From positions 127,236 through 191,235 of the forward strand of contig MPNW01000103.1 in the NCBI GenBank assembly GCA_011800805.1: a stretch of DNA of 64,000 nt. Direction: 5' to 3'. Positions 46,001 through 57,800 of the stretch are shown piece after piece (positions within the stretch are counted from its first letter, which is position 1; each line of letters starts with the position of its first letter). The notes beneath the pieces were generated by a model. It was not told the origin of the DNA, searched no databases, and worked only from the letters and a program-made list of their open reading frames with translations. The translations under genes were made by a program, and so were the position numbers. The stretch comes from Hirudo medicinalis (Eukaryota; Annelida; Clitellata; Hirudinida; Hirudinidae).

Positions 46001-49000
46001 TGGATGAAAGTAGGAATCCACACTTATATTAATTCATATTAAATAGATAATATTTATTATCATATTTATATAATATGTTTTATTTAGTAACTATTACTTC
46101 TTAATTTAGCTTCATTTAATATTGGATATGTTAAACTTATTTGACCATTATTTCCTGTTATTTAGAAAAAGAGAAGAAAGTACTAGCAGATAAAAGGATG
46201 TTGCCTCCCTCATTGAGAGACAATCCAGCCCTCACTAAGGAGATCAAGTCAATGGCAGCCAAGCTCTTAGGCCAGAAGAAAGAAGTTGATGATGTCAGCA
46301 AGCCTTGTGGTGCTGGTTCATCATTCATCATGTCATCTGGCATGAGTAATACTGTCAATCAGTTGAAAAGACCAGATCCAACAAGGATATCAGTCAGAAA
46401 TGTACTGAGAGAGGCTCTTACTGGCAGAACCAATGGCAGTGATGATGTGATGGTCTCAGCCAATGAGATCAAGTCTCTGGCAATGGACATCGAGGATGAA
46501 CTTTGCAAGTTCTGCGAAGGTGTCAATGCAAAGTACAAGTACAAAGTCAAGGCCATCGTCACTCAGATCAAGGACATGTCAAATAAAGGTTTCTTCAGAC
46601 GACTCTTGTTTGGAGAATTGCAACCAAATCAGTTGGTGAGGTTGACCAACGAGAAAATTGCCTCTAAGGAATTGGCAGTGTGGAATGAGGACTCGTCAGG
46701 CCTTGTTAGTGCCAATTTTAAATTATCTCTTTTTACAATCATATTATCACATTGCAGAAAACTATGGGCTAATTATTTATTGTTTTTAAATGAAACTATT
46801 TTTTTTTAGATGCATTTAACTCAAACTTATTCATGTTGAGTTTCTTAAAATATTCTTTTGATTGTTCTTCAGGGAATCTTGGGTTCAGATGCAACTTTCC
46901 AAACTTCCTATGAAGATGTGAGTTCAACTCCCAGCATTTCCACTTATAAATACATTAAAAAGCATCTATGCAAATTTCAATTTCTTTAGAAACCCGGGTC
47001 GCCTCCGTGCCGACCGATCTTTGACATGGCTTCGTCGGCGACGTCCGAAACGACGTCGCAACACGGAACTCACTTCTTCGACATGAATTGCAAGATCTGC
47101 ACAGGAAAAGTACCTGAACCAACATATAATCCCTCATCAAAATCTGAAGCTCACTTTGGCTATTATTCAAAGAGCATGTTAGATTTATTTTTCTTTTGTT
47201 TTGAATGTTTTTTTTAAAGATTTGAGCAGCATCCAATTTACACAATTCACTTGATGCATTTGTACATTTTGTTGCTTCAGTTTAAGAGTCATAGACATAT
47301 TCAGCATAAATTGTGCTATCATCACTATAAGTTGAATTATCATTTAAATCATTTTTAAATGTTTAACAATTTAGAACTCAGACCTCTCCTATTTCCTCTT
47401 ATCCTCTATCTCCAAGCAACTCAAAGTCCACCTTGAAGACCCCACTTCTTCCCACGCCTTCCATCCCTCCTCATGAATTCTTCACTTCTTCAGTACCAAG
47501 TGAACAGTGAGCACATGATTTCCACTTTTCATTTTCATTTGGAATGAAATCTTAACTCCAGTTGAGTGCATCCTCAGTGGTGAAACAGTTTATGGTGGAT
47601 CCAAACTTCTCACTGTTGGTTGAGTTAAAAGGATTAAGCCTTAATATTTAGAACTATGTGGATAATGAAACTAATGTTTCATTCTTAAAAGAGACCAATT
47701 CAATCTGTTGATTTCTCTTGAATCATATTTGATATTGATACGGTTTAAATATAATTCCATCTTCATTCTGCTACAAAATTTTTTCAGAACTCTACAGTCG
47801 AAAGCGATGGGCGGATGCGACGTCGATGACGGTTTATGGACTGGAACCATCTATGCCAAGGAAATAACATCTGTCAGGATCAACACATACTTGATTTCAG
47901 GATCATTGTCATCACCAGCTAGTGGTTCAGTGAGACCAATCTTGCAGGAAGTGGGTGCCCATTTAAGTGTTGATGTTCAAAGTGATTAATTTTGTGTTGA
48001 ATGAAGTTTAATTACGAATTACTAATAAGCATTTGTTAGCCAAATGTAGCAGTAGTAGTAATAGTATTTTATTAATGTCCTCAGCATAACTTGATGAATA
48101 GGACAATTAGCCAAATGTTTGACTCTTGTTCAATTTACAATACGAAGTAGAAAATTAACGTGGTGTTGCATTATTTCAAAAAATGTTATTAGTTTTTAGT
48201 CAATCTTTTGAGTGCCATGTGTCACCTGTTACATTGAATTGTGATTCTTTAAGGCTTCTTTAAATAACTTAAGCAACAATTAAATTCTTCAGGATCTTCC
48301 TGAGACCGTTCACATGACGGGCCGCATGGTTCCAGAGAATGTTTTTTCTTTTGTCACTCAGTTGAAAGGCTCTGGGAGGCTGTCCAAGGTGAGCATGTTT
48401 TGATGAGCTGAATGCATCTGTAGTACAAACCAAGAGGTGCTGGTATCACAGTCTGGCTTGATGACATGCTGAAGCATACATATATATGCTAACATATATT
48501 TCTGTTTTTATTATTTGTGGTTTTTGATTAAGAGCAGGACATTCTTAACTCACTACTAAGATATTGTGTCAATAAACTTAACAATCAGGTTTATGTTAGC
48601 AATTTGGTAATTCTCAATGAAATCTAACCAATTAAATACACAGAGGGGGAGCCCTATGCACCACTAAATTTAGTCTATCTAATACAAAACCATTCTAATT
48701 CAAAACTAATGTGATAATGTAGTAACAAGTCCTAAACATTTTGCACGTTTAACAGGAAGTTGCCATAGTTTACTTCTTGCCCGCGAGCACCTCGGAAGAT
48801 TCCTTTTATCATTCCCTGTACTCCTACCTCGTCGCTCGGAACAGGTGCGGCGTCATCTCGTCGAGGGCAAAAAAGGAAGTCGGAAGAATCAAGGACTTGT
48901 ACATCCTGCCATTACCAGCTAATACTCCACCTCCTCCTGCTCTCTTGCCCTTTGAAGGACCAGGTATTAATAAATGTTCTTTTCACAAGTAAAATCTATG

Positions 49001-52000
49001 TTTTGTAGATTAACATAAATAATTTATTTGTTCGACAAATGACTAGCACTAAAATTAAATATTATATATATGGGCATTTAAACATGTTTTGTTAAAATAT
49101 GCTCACCATTTTGGAGGACACAGCTTTCTCAGTGATAAAGTTTTTTCATACTTAAAACAGTGCAAGCGTATCACTGAGAAAATTGTCTCCTCCAAATGGC
49201 GAGCATATTTTAACAAAACGTGTTTAAATGAAAATATATACTGTAAATAAATAAATATATATATATATATAGGCGCTTCTTGTTAACCATTTACATGGCG
49301 CTACTTCCCAAGGGCGCTTGCGGCAGTGCAGGATGGGTTTCCAACACGACACATTGCGACTGCTGCTATTACTGCCGTATGCAGGGATGCAACCTATTCG
49401 GCCAACCTGCATGCCGGTTGTGTGCTGGTTTTAGATAATTCGACCTGATATTAAATATTAGTTTCTTTTATTTTATGTAAAAACAAATTTAATTTCCACA
49501 CAAATTTTTCACCTGAAATTAATTTAAGGCCTACCCATTACAAGAGGAGACCTCATTCTTGGGATCATTATCAAGCACTCCGCACAAAAGAGTTCACTGC
49601 CGATAACAACTGCCAATAAATTGTCAACAAATTTGCTGAAATTACCACCCAGCTCATCTGCTGGCCAAAGCCAAGCAAACACCAAGGTAGATGGATGATC
49701 TTGAATTCTAAGGGAATTTGTCTTGTGATAATCTGATTGATCGCATTAATTAACAATTGAAAGTACCTTATTTATCAAAATAATACTAGAGGACAAATAT
49801 TTACATTCTAAGAATTACTTGTTTTGCCATTACTTTGATGTAATGTAGGGCAATGTTGTAATATAATTTCATGGTAATTGTACAAAGGTCAACGAAAGTC
49901 CTTCAGCGGGAACTGTCAAGGATAATGGAGATGATGACAATGAAAGTGACGTGGATAACAAAGTTATTTTCAATTCTGCAAAGTCTGATCATATTAAAGA
50001 TTCAACTGCTGACAAGTTGAAGGGTAATTTTCATATTAAATAAAATTAATAAATACTATTTTAGTATTGTTTATTGTTACATCAAAATGCTATCCATTTT
50101 TAAGTGAAACTTTTGGAGGAGACCCCAGCTTTTGTTGAGGATGAACCTTATGAGCCTTTTGAATGTACCGCACCAAGCAGGACCACTGCTGTTGTTAGTG
50201 CCCCCGTACAAACGCAGGCAAATGTACTGCCATGCAGCCAGACTTCTGTCAAAACCAACATTGACACAGCAAACATCACTGGTTCAAAAGCACCCCCTTC
50301 TAGGGTCAATGTCATTACGCCTGCGAGTGTGAGTATTAATTTTTAGTCTACATTGAATTTAATTGAACTCTACTGTGAATGTGATGATGTTAATATTTTG
50401 ATGAATGGATTTTGTAATTCAATCTTAGAAAGGATGAAGTGGTGTGGGAGTTGGGCTATTCATTAATTTTAATAAAAAGTCCTTAAAAATGAGGGGAAGT
50501 CCTAAAAAGATTTTAAAAAGTGCTAAAATTCTGCTGGGATTCGATTATTTCATTTTATTGAGAAATCAAAAATGGCAGCGATAAGTTCGCTTGTCTGTTT
50601 GATCTCTTAAAGCTTCCATAACGCTGCCAATTATGCCTAGAATTTGTTCTTTCAATAGTAGCTCCAACAGGCTGATTCTTGGTACATACAAAAGGGACCA
50701 AAGGATTGATTTGATTTTTAAGTGGCACATATGGAGTAATGACGGTTACAAATTCCTATGGAGAGATTTTCAGAACATTTCTAACAGCCATGGTCAGGCA
50801 TCTCTTGAAAGGGGCTTTTCTGTAAACAAGAGATTGGTTTGTGAAAATCAAAAAGAGAAGCCTAACTGCAAGAAGGATAATAAGAGATCACAACAACAGT
50901 TTAAAGGGAGGTGGTAGTAATCTCAAAATTAATAAACCTGTTGTTGGTCATTGCAAAGCATCAAGGCAGAGGTATCACTTTTATTCAGACACTTTAGATG
51001 AGTTAGAAAGGTTTTTAGCTAAAAAAATGAGAAGCAGAAGATGAGATGGTGAGGCTGAGAAAGAAACTGAAAATGTTAAAGCATGACCGAGATTTATGAG
51101 AAAGAATTTTGCAGATTAATGATGAAAAGTGTCATAACCAGGAATGTGGATCTTTTGGTCCAGGCCAACAGCCTAAGAAAAGGATAGTGGGCAAAAGCAT
51201 CAGAAAGCTTTAATATAAATTAAAAAACAATAAATAAGTCTAAATACCGACATTTGTGTTAATAATTTTGGTCCTAAAAATTGAATAAAAATAAAAAATA
51301 AATCTGAGTTTCCTAATTCCTATATGATAATTTTTTTCAGATGAACTTGTCCATTCTTGCTAGTGAGAACATTGCAGCAACAATGCTAACCACCCTATCA
51401 GCTGTCACCAATTCGACCAGCCTCAAGGAACAACAGAGGATGCTGCAGGAACTGACCCAGAAGATAAATGAGCAGAAGGTCATCCTCCAGCAACAGGAGC
51501 AGAGCATTAAGACGGCTTCTGATAGTCCCCCGTCAAGTAGCTCGACAGCGGCAAATATAATTACTGGATCTCCACAGAAGTCAAGTTCATCTTCTGCTTT
51601 AATGCATGAAGCTAATTTGACTCCCACTTATGCTATTCCCTGCATTCAACCGTTGAAATCAAGTGCTGATATCATCTCTTCTGCAAAACTCAGTTGCTCT
51701 GGCACTGCAACTTGTACATACTCTCATGCAGACATCTGTATCGCAGGAGATAAAGTTCAGAAGACGGTTGCCCCTATAATTTCCGATACGGATAGATCAC
51801 AAGCGTCAGCACCAAATATCTCTGGTAATATTTTAGCATCGCTGCCTGCTTCCATTAATCAACTTCTCTCAGGAGAAGCCTTCAAGAATCTCAAGAACAT
51901 CATGGCCAATATGTCTACTGGGAAACAACAGTCACAATCTCAAATTCAAGCTTCACAGAGTTCCTCTAAGGCTGCTGTTGAAATTTTGTCCAGTTCAACC

Positions 52001-53824
52001 AAAGAAGATGATCCTGAGGATACCAGAGAGTGCAATACCAATGTACATGGTGATGTGGACTATAGACTGGAACCAAAAAAGTCTCAAAGCTCAACTGATA
52101 AGCAAATGTTTTCCCAGCCTTTGCATCCTGAAACTGCCAACATAAATATGGATCAGTTTAATGAAATACACAGCCAGAAGCCTGCAAATTTGGCTAATAT
52201 GGTAATAAAGAAACCTTTACTAGCCACACCCCCTCAGTCCCCTCTTTCAATTGTTTCTCAGAGCAGGTCCAGCGACAATATTCCAAATGCTCAAAATTCA
52301 ACATTTGATCATAAAAAAGCTTCAAATGACCTAAATAGTGAACACAAGAGTGAAACAACTGTTTGGAAACCCCTTTTGCCTCGATCAGACTCATCAAGTC
52401 ACAACAGTTCAAGAGACAGGTCCAGAAGAGGTGGCAGTGGTTCATCTTTGAGGAGAAGAGATGATCGCAGGGATAGGAGTCGATCAAGGGAGAGGAAGAG
52501 GAAGAGAAGCCCTGATAAGGATTCGTCCCAGGAAAACAAGAAGAGGAATGACAAAAGCCATTGTGCATCTGGTGCTGGTGAATCCATCTCAGAAGTTAAG
52601 GATGGTGATGATAGTGATGATGTTCAAATCATTAAGGAAGAAAAGGCAGCTGCTGATGTTATTGAAATCGATGGAGAGGAAGGTGATCTTGCTGGCCATG
52701 ATAAGGAGAGCTGTTCCAAGAAAGTTGAATCAAAAGAAGGTTCATCAGAGAGATCCAGCAAAAAAAGAGAGAGAACAAGAGAAAGATCTTCATCTAGATC
52801 ACGTCATGGAAGACGTCGCAGGAGATCGAGGTCTCCACCAAACAAGCAGCAGAACAGAACTATTCGAAATTCTAGATCAAGATCACCCATGAAGAGGCAA
52901 ACAGTTTCTAAAATTAATCCTTTGAATCTGCCTCACAATTTGCCTTCTCTGTTTCCATCTCTCATGCAAATAGTCGGTGGTTCAAACTTATCAAGAAAAT
53001 CTGATCCAGAGTCGGCTCCTAAATCTTCCATCCCATCACTTCTTGACATGTTGGATCCAAGTATCCTCCCAGAAAAGTATAAGAAAGCAGATAATAGTGG
53101 CCTGCTGGGTAGCTACAAAGAGACTGACAGCTTCAAAGTAACATCAGAAAATGTGGATGCGAAGTCATTTAAAAAAGGTTTGCTTGGTGATTTTCCATCA
53201 CAGCTCAAGAGTGAAAGCAAAACTTTGAAAGATGTTGAAGATTCTGTAAATAGAAATTTGGCAATGTTGCGCATGGAATCAGATAAGCTGGACAAAACCA
53301 GCTCCCAAATGTTGGTTGAAAGGGAGCTCAACAGACCCCATAATTCTAATGCATATGAAAACACTGAAGGTTGGATGCCTACCAATTCTCACAATCCTAA
53401 CCCAGCATTTGATAGTGGAGTAAGAGGTTCCAACAAACCTTCAGATGAAGAAAGGATGAATCCTAAAGAAAGGACCCTTCTTCCAACCCCGAAACTTGAA
53501 GAGCCCTGCAACAACTACCCTCCCTATCCTTCATCCCATCCTGAATCATGGAACTATCCCAGGAATGATATGTATCCCCAGGACAACCCCTCCTTCCCAT
53601 CCAACAGTTTTTACAATCCTGGCAAGATGCACCCACAAATGTCTCCCCCTCCCCTGATGATGCCTCGTCCGAGGAATGACAGGCCCTTCCTCAGATTTCC
53701 TCAAGACTCTATGATGGGTCCCACCAATACATCGCAAGGTTATTTTAATGACGGGCAGAGGTTCCACAGACCACGCTTTGGTCCGACTAGGTTTCCCAAG
53801 CGTCAACCTTACACCTCGAAGTGA
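40078..53824 (+). CDS. PHF3/DIDO/PPS-type regulator with TFIIS-central-type and SPOC domains (17 exons, about 2038 aa)
   Basis: Exons: 40078-40227, 42515-42675, 42744-42798, 44240-44389, 44550-45598, 45831-46009, 46166-46704, 46873-46917, 46990-47177, 47375-47506, 47788-47950, 48293-48388, 48756-48963, 49529-49686, 49888-50023, 50105-50328, 51341-53824. Total 6117 nt, in frame. Features: acidic/basic low-complexity N half; Cys-rich CRGPGCETSLNLSQKSIYC near residue 483; TFIIS-central-type helical domain (about 656-760, RISVRNVLREAL to NEKIASKELAVWNE); HFFDMNCKICTGK as in PHF3/DIDO; SPOC domain (about 902-1050, LWTGTIYAKEITS, DLPETVHMTGRMVPENV, LLPFEGPG); RS-rich stretches (about 1567-1710); Pro/Met/Phe-rich C terminus. 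Relatives bind RNA polymerase II and, through SPOC, its phosphorylated tail, so this is likely a nuclear elongation or splicing regulator. No PHD finger is visible. Exon 9's donor (GTTAGA) is chosen by phase. An upstream in-frame ATG exists at 40006. Confidence 0.87.
40228..42514 (+). other. Long first intron of the PHF3/DIDO-type gene
   Basis: 2.3 kb between coding exons 1 and 2. Open frames at 41204-41515 and 41821-42039 do not resemble a known domain. I looked for the Cys/His spacing of a PHD finger and found none. Confidence 0.6.
49074..49230. repeat. Long foldback hairpin (about 61-bp arms) in an intron
   Basis: The left arm 49074-49136 (CATTTAAACATGTTTTGTTA to TTTCTCAGTGAT) is complementary to the right arm 49170-49230 (ATCACTGAGAAAATTGTCTC to ACGTGTTTAAATG). 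Only a few mismatches are visible and the loop is about 33 bp. It is either a small foldback transposon or a hairpin-forming RNA precursor. It lies in the intron between exons 13 and 14 of the PHF3/DIDO-type gene. Confidence 0.8.
49272..49412 (-). mobile_element. tRNA-derived SINE, copy 3 (intron of PHF3/DIDO-type gene), short at the tail
   Basis: On the - strand it starts TGCAGGTTGGCCGAATAGG, with B-box GTTGGAAACCC (mutated). The 3' part is cut and replaced by a run of AT repeats at 49255-49271. It is adjacent to the foldback hairpin 49074-49230. Confidence 0.75.
50630..51063 (+). pseudogene. Relic of a transposon-related ORF (HGQASxERGFSVNK motif)
   Basis: In the large intron between exons 16 and 17 of the PHF3/DIDO-type gene, one frame reads SHGQASLERGFSVNKRLVCE (50633-50917 frame). 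A second frame reads SLTARRIIRDH and later KASRQRYHFY (50841-51044 frame). The two together resemble a C-terminal module that I associate with invertebrate transposon-derived proteins, broken here by a frameshift. No start and no intact frame. The family assignment is from memory of the motif and is tentative. Confidence 0.5.
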
Positions 53825-54000
53825 TTAAACAAGTGTCCCGGACATACCAATCATTTTAAGACAGTGAATATTATTGTTGACTGAATTGATCATTTGAGGC
53901 TTCATATGACTGCAATTGTTTTGTTGAAAGCCAGACCTGTTTTTATAGGTGAATGAGAGTTTTAGTTAAGAATTTTGTTTGTGTCTGTTGTGAATTGTTA

Positions 54001-54006
54001 AATAAA
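54001..54006 (+). terminator. Poly(A) signal AATAAA, PHF3/DIDO-type gene
   Basis: AATAAA 177 bp after the stop at 53824, followed by TTTTATTGTCTTGTCTGTTA, a GT/T-rich downstream element. Confidence 0.75.
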
Positions 54007-54023
54007 TGACAAACTATAAACAT

Positions 54024-54029
54024 TTTATT
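54024..54029 (-). terminator. Poly(A) signal AATAAA on the - strand, methyltransferase gene
   Basis: TTTATT on the + strand, 52 bp beyond the stop codon of the - strand gene. It lies 18 bp from the + strand signal of the opposing gene. Confidence 0.65.
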
Positions 54030-54080
54030 GTCTTGTCTGTTAATGGTGAACATTTGCTTTGTTTTTGCTAAAAAAAAAAG

Positions 54081-56744
54081 TTATTTCGCTGCAGTTAATT
54101 GAATGTGTCTGTCAACTGCTTTTCTAATAAGGAATATGTCATCTGGGGTTGACATGCAGCAGCCACCAATCCATTGAGCCCCAGCATCCAACCATTCAGC
54201 CACGTGATTTTCCAGCTTGTGATGGCCCTTTGTCCAACTAATTGAAACAAGATTCAAAGTCGCAGGAACTCAATTGGCCTAATAAGTTTAACCTCATATA
54301 TCAAGTTACCTTAGTATTATCAAAATTGAATCATAAAACAATAAGAAGGAGGTCGGTAATTGGAGCATTGATGACTACCTTCCGTCTGGTAGCCATGTCC
54401 CACCTCCGTCTGGGTAGCATACGACTGCAATGTCATCAGTTTTGCCACTTTTCCCCAGCACTGACCTTATTTTTCTAATTATTCCACCTGCAATATTTTG
54501 ACTTGAACAATTCATTCCAATTCCAACAAGTCCAGAATTGCATCCATGTTTCATTAAGATCTCCTCTGTAACACTTTCCATGTTCTCCCCATGGTTGTTA
54601 AGGCTCCCATCCTGTAAAGAGCAAACTAAAATATTCATAGCTCATATTCATTTGTTTTAAATAATACTTCTGAATGCCAGTAGCAATTGCCTTACCAATT
54701 CCTTGGTTTAAGTTGCAATGGTTGCTATGCCTAACATTTTTATAGTTTGTCCCATTGATTTTATGATTCCATTATAACCAAAATCTTTTAGATGCTTAAT
54801 TTAATATATTTTAACTTGCCACTTAGTTTATTTCCATGACTAATGGTTGTTGTTAAAATCAGCAAAACAATAACCATCCATGAACCAAACTAGCAAAAAC
54901 ATATAGTTGAACAAATAAAGTATAAAATGAGCATGTCATGTGCGAACATCAGCAATAAACCTTGAAATAAACCTTGCAGGAAAAAGAAAGCCAGGCTTTA
55001 GTATCAGGAAATTCTCTGAGCAGATCTAAAATAGCCAGGGCCTCTTTCTTGGCAGGCAGTGTTTCGAAAGCCACAAGATCGACACCACTCGACCAGATAT
55101 GACGAACGAGCGGTCTGTGCCAGTCTTTCAATAACTTCAGAGGGTTTAAAATTACCATAATTACCAATAGCAATAGAATGAATGTTTAGTCTGAAGTAAT
55201 AAATATTTTAAAGCAATATAATTTCAATGAATATTTTTTAACAAACAATATTTATTATAAAGTGATGCAATGCCTTATAGCCTGGATTTATGCCCTTATA
55301 AATTAATCACAGTATATTAACAATTGATGTCAAACTCATGAAATAAGCAACATGATGTCGAGTAATGCTAACATGTATTGGAATCCATATTATTTAGCTG
55401 CTAACATTCTTTGCAGGTAGTTGGAGAAGTGATGGACAGAAGCCAACTCATAGGGAGTGACTTTTGTCAGTTTTTACATTTCAAGGGTCATAAGATAGGA
55501 CTAGGGTTAGGGATGGAGTCAGGTACCGAAAGTCGCTGTCTGTGAGTTGGCTTTTGCCTGTCACTTGGCCAACAATCTTAAGGAAATGAACAATCAGATG
55601 ATTATCAATTTGTAACCCTTTTCATGCTATGATGGCATGAGCAATTAATATTACTAAGGATGTACATTAGCCAGGTGCAAGAATAGTGTCCAATCTTAAT
55701 TCCATAAAAAATATTTTGCCAAAACTTCTAAACCCAGTTTAACTGATTCAGCAAAAATACTGAAGAAAGAACATATAAATCACAAAGAACAAAATATATA
55801 ACAAAAATAAGTAAAATAATAAATGTAAAAATAAAAATATTAAGTGTTAATAACTTCATCGGGTAGGAAGTCCACATAATTGCCACTATATTCGGATCTG
55901 TCGGCCAAAGAAGCTCCATAGGGTCCCACCGAACCAACCACCAAAGGCTTCTCCTTTTGCAATTTTTTCTGAAAATAAAATAAATAATTTTGATATCTAT
56001 CCACCATTTAATATAGTCATCTCATACAGTTTATTTCACAACTGCAATTATAAAATCAAGATTTGTTACTGTAGTTATACTACACTATTATCGTCTTCAC
56101 CATTAATAATCATTGTCATTAATACAATGTTAGATCAAAATTAACCAACACTGCTTTTTGACCAAAAATTGTCTCTGGTCTTGATGCACAAAGTGACAGC
56201 TTGTTGGAGAAGTTTAGCTGCCTCAGATGGACTCACACCCATGTGTTTCTGAAAGCCCTCAAGACTTGCTTGATAGGTGCATGTTTCGAGCAGATCAGCA
56301 CCTGCGCTCAGAAACCTTTATTTGAATATGCCGTTATTTAAGAAACCTTTACAGAAATTTATAATATTTGATATTGGCTTTATTTTATAAAGGATGTGTT
56401 TAAACAGGTTAAGGGTTTCATCCAACTTTGGAACAAAATTTAATTTTAAGGTGAAGCAGAGTAATATTTTTTTAAAGTACTAATTATAACCTCTCATGAG
56501 CAAGTATAATATCTTGTGGGTGAGTAGCAATCAATCTTGCACTCCATAGTGGATCTCTCTAAAACAATTATCTGTCATGAATCGTTTAAAGTTTGATTCA
56601 TAAATTATTTTATCAGATTTAATAACAAATGACTCCAGAATATATTGTCCACCGAATAATTACCACTATTTCAGTGTGCTTAAATTCCCCTATAAGTTCA
56701 GTTGACAGGCCTCCATCCAGAACTTTATATTTACATCCTTTCAT
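54081..56744 (-). CDS. Homocysteine S-methyltransferase (7 exons, 323 aa)
   Basis: Exons (5'-3'): 56744-56664, 56558-56491, 56306-56150, 55968-55855, 55134-54973, 54611-54379, 54237-54081. Total 972 nt, in frame; the family is usually 300-340 aa. Motifs: start KVLDGGLSTEL, DPLWSARLIATHPQDI, AGADLLETCTYQAS, VVGSVGPYGASLADRSEY, GVDLVAFETLP, VGIGMNCSSQ, and WIGGCC near the C terminus. The Cys of GMNCSS plus the GGCC pair are the three zinc ligands of the betaine/S-methylmethionine-homocysteine methyltransferase fold. It is predicted to make methionine from homocysteine, with S-methylmethionine or a related donor (inferred from resemblance to the mmuM-type branch rather than BHMT). The last donor was chosen by phase (GGAAG|GTAGTC). 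The intron between 55855 and 55134 contains a MITE copy. The gene is convergent with the PHF3/DIDO-type gene and divergent from TFIIA gamma. Confidence 0.93.
55420..55573. mobile_element. MITE-like inverted-repeat element, copy 2 (methyltransferase intron)
   Basis: 154 bp. Left arm GTTGGAGAAGTGATGGACAG then AAGCCAACTCATAGGGAGTGA; right arm ends TTTGCCTGTCACTTGGCCAAC-like. The core has one ACTAGGGTTAGGGATGGAGT block, shorter than in copy 1. No clear target duplication is visible. Confidence 0.8.
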
Positions 56745-57800
56745 TTTTTTTTTCTCCAGAAGCCAGTATCAAAGTGCTTAATGAAATTTCCTGGTTAAAT
56801 CGAATAACTGAGCATTAACTGGAATCATAATCACAAATGCAAACTACGATGTATTATGCAGTTGTCAAGCAGGTAGAAATTTGTGTTTGCTGTTTTAACA
56901 AAGTTCGATAAATCGCGTGAAGTGTGAATTGCATCCTGTTTTCGCTTTTTATTTAAACAGATAAGCAGACGTTCCATCCTTTTTTGATCGACATCACGCC
57001 CGACCAGCTAACCAACTTATTTAATTTAATGCCGTTCGGAATTGATGGACATGTGTTCATGTGTCGACAAACAAAAAGTTTAGCAAAAGAAAAATAGGGA
57101 AAGTTGGAATTTAAATTAAATTATGCTATAAACTATTATTAAATAAAAATTGTTTAATCAGATAACAAATGTTTAAATATTAACATTTAAATAAATCTGA
57201 GGTTCATTCGTGAAGTATGAGAACGATCCTAGTCAACCTAGGAATTTTTTTATACAAACCTGAGATAAATTATTTGCTGTATTAATACAATGCGGAAAAA
57301 TTATCATAACTCAATTTTCCATTAATTTGTAATGGTTTATATTAAGGAGACCAATGTTTGCGTGATAAACCACTCTAAAAGACATTGTAACCAGGCCTGT
57401 GTGCTGCAGAAGCAAACGCCACTTCATGTAAACTAAATGTAACAATTTTGGTGGCTGACATTGCCGAGTATTTTGTATTTTTGAAATATTTTGGGAAGAT
57501 AATTAAGAACTTTTGCCGTCGTGTCCATAAGTGCATTATTATTTTTATTTTCGATCAATTTAATAAAATTTAAAAGGTTTAATCAAGAGTAAATTATTTA
57601 TATGTTATTAATTATTTTATTTAATAAATTTCTAATTATTAAAAATTTTGCTATTTTATTACATCATTAATATTAATTATTTACCTAATTTAATTAATAA
57701 AATATATCAACAGTCTTTTTTTCAGGACGAGTCTAACCTCGTCATAGTAGACGCTGTAAATCTCAAATTTGACACATAAACTTAACAGCTTCTTAACGAG
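56745..57800. other. Divergent intergenic region, methyltransferase and TFIIA gamma
   Basis: About 1.06 kb between the two start codons. It includes a probable 5' UTR acceptor of TFIIA gamma ending at 57725. No repeat or further gene is recognised. Confidence 0.6.
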
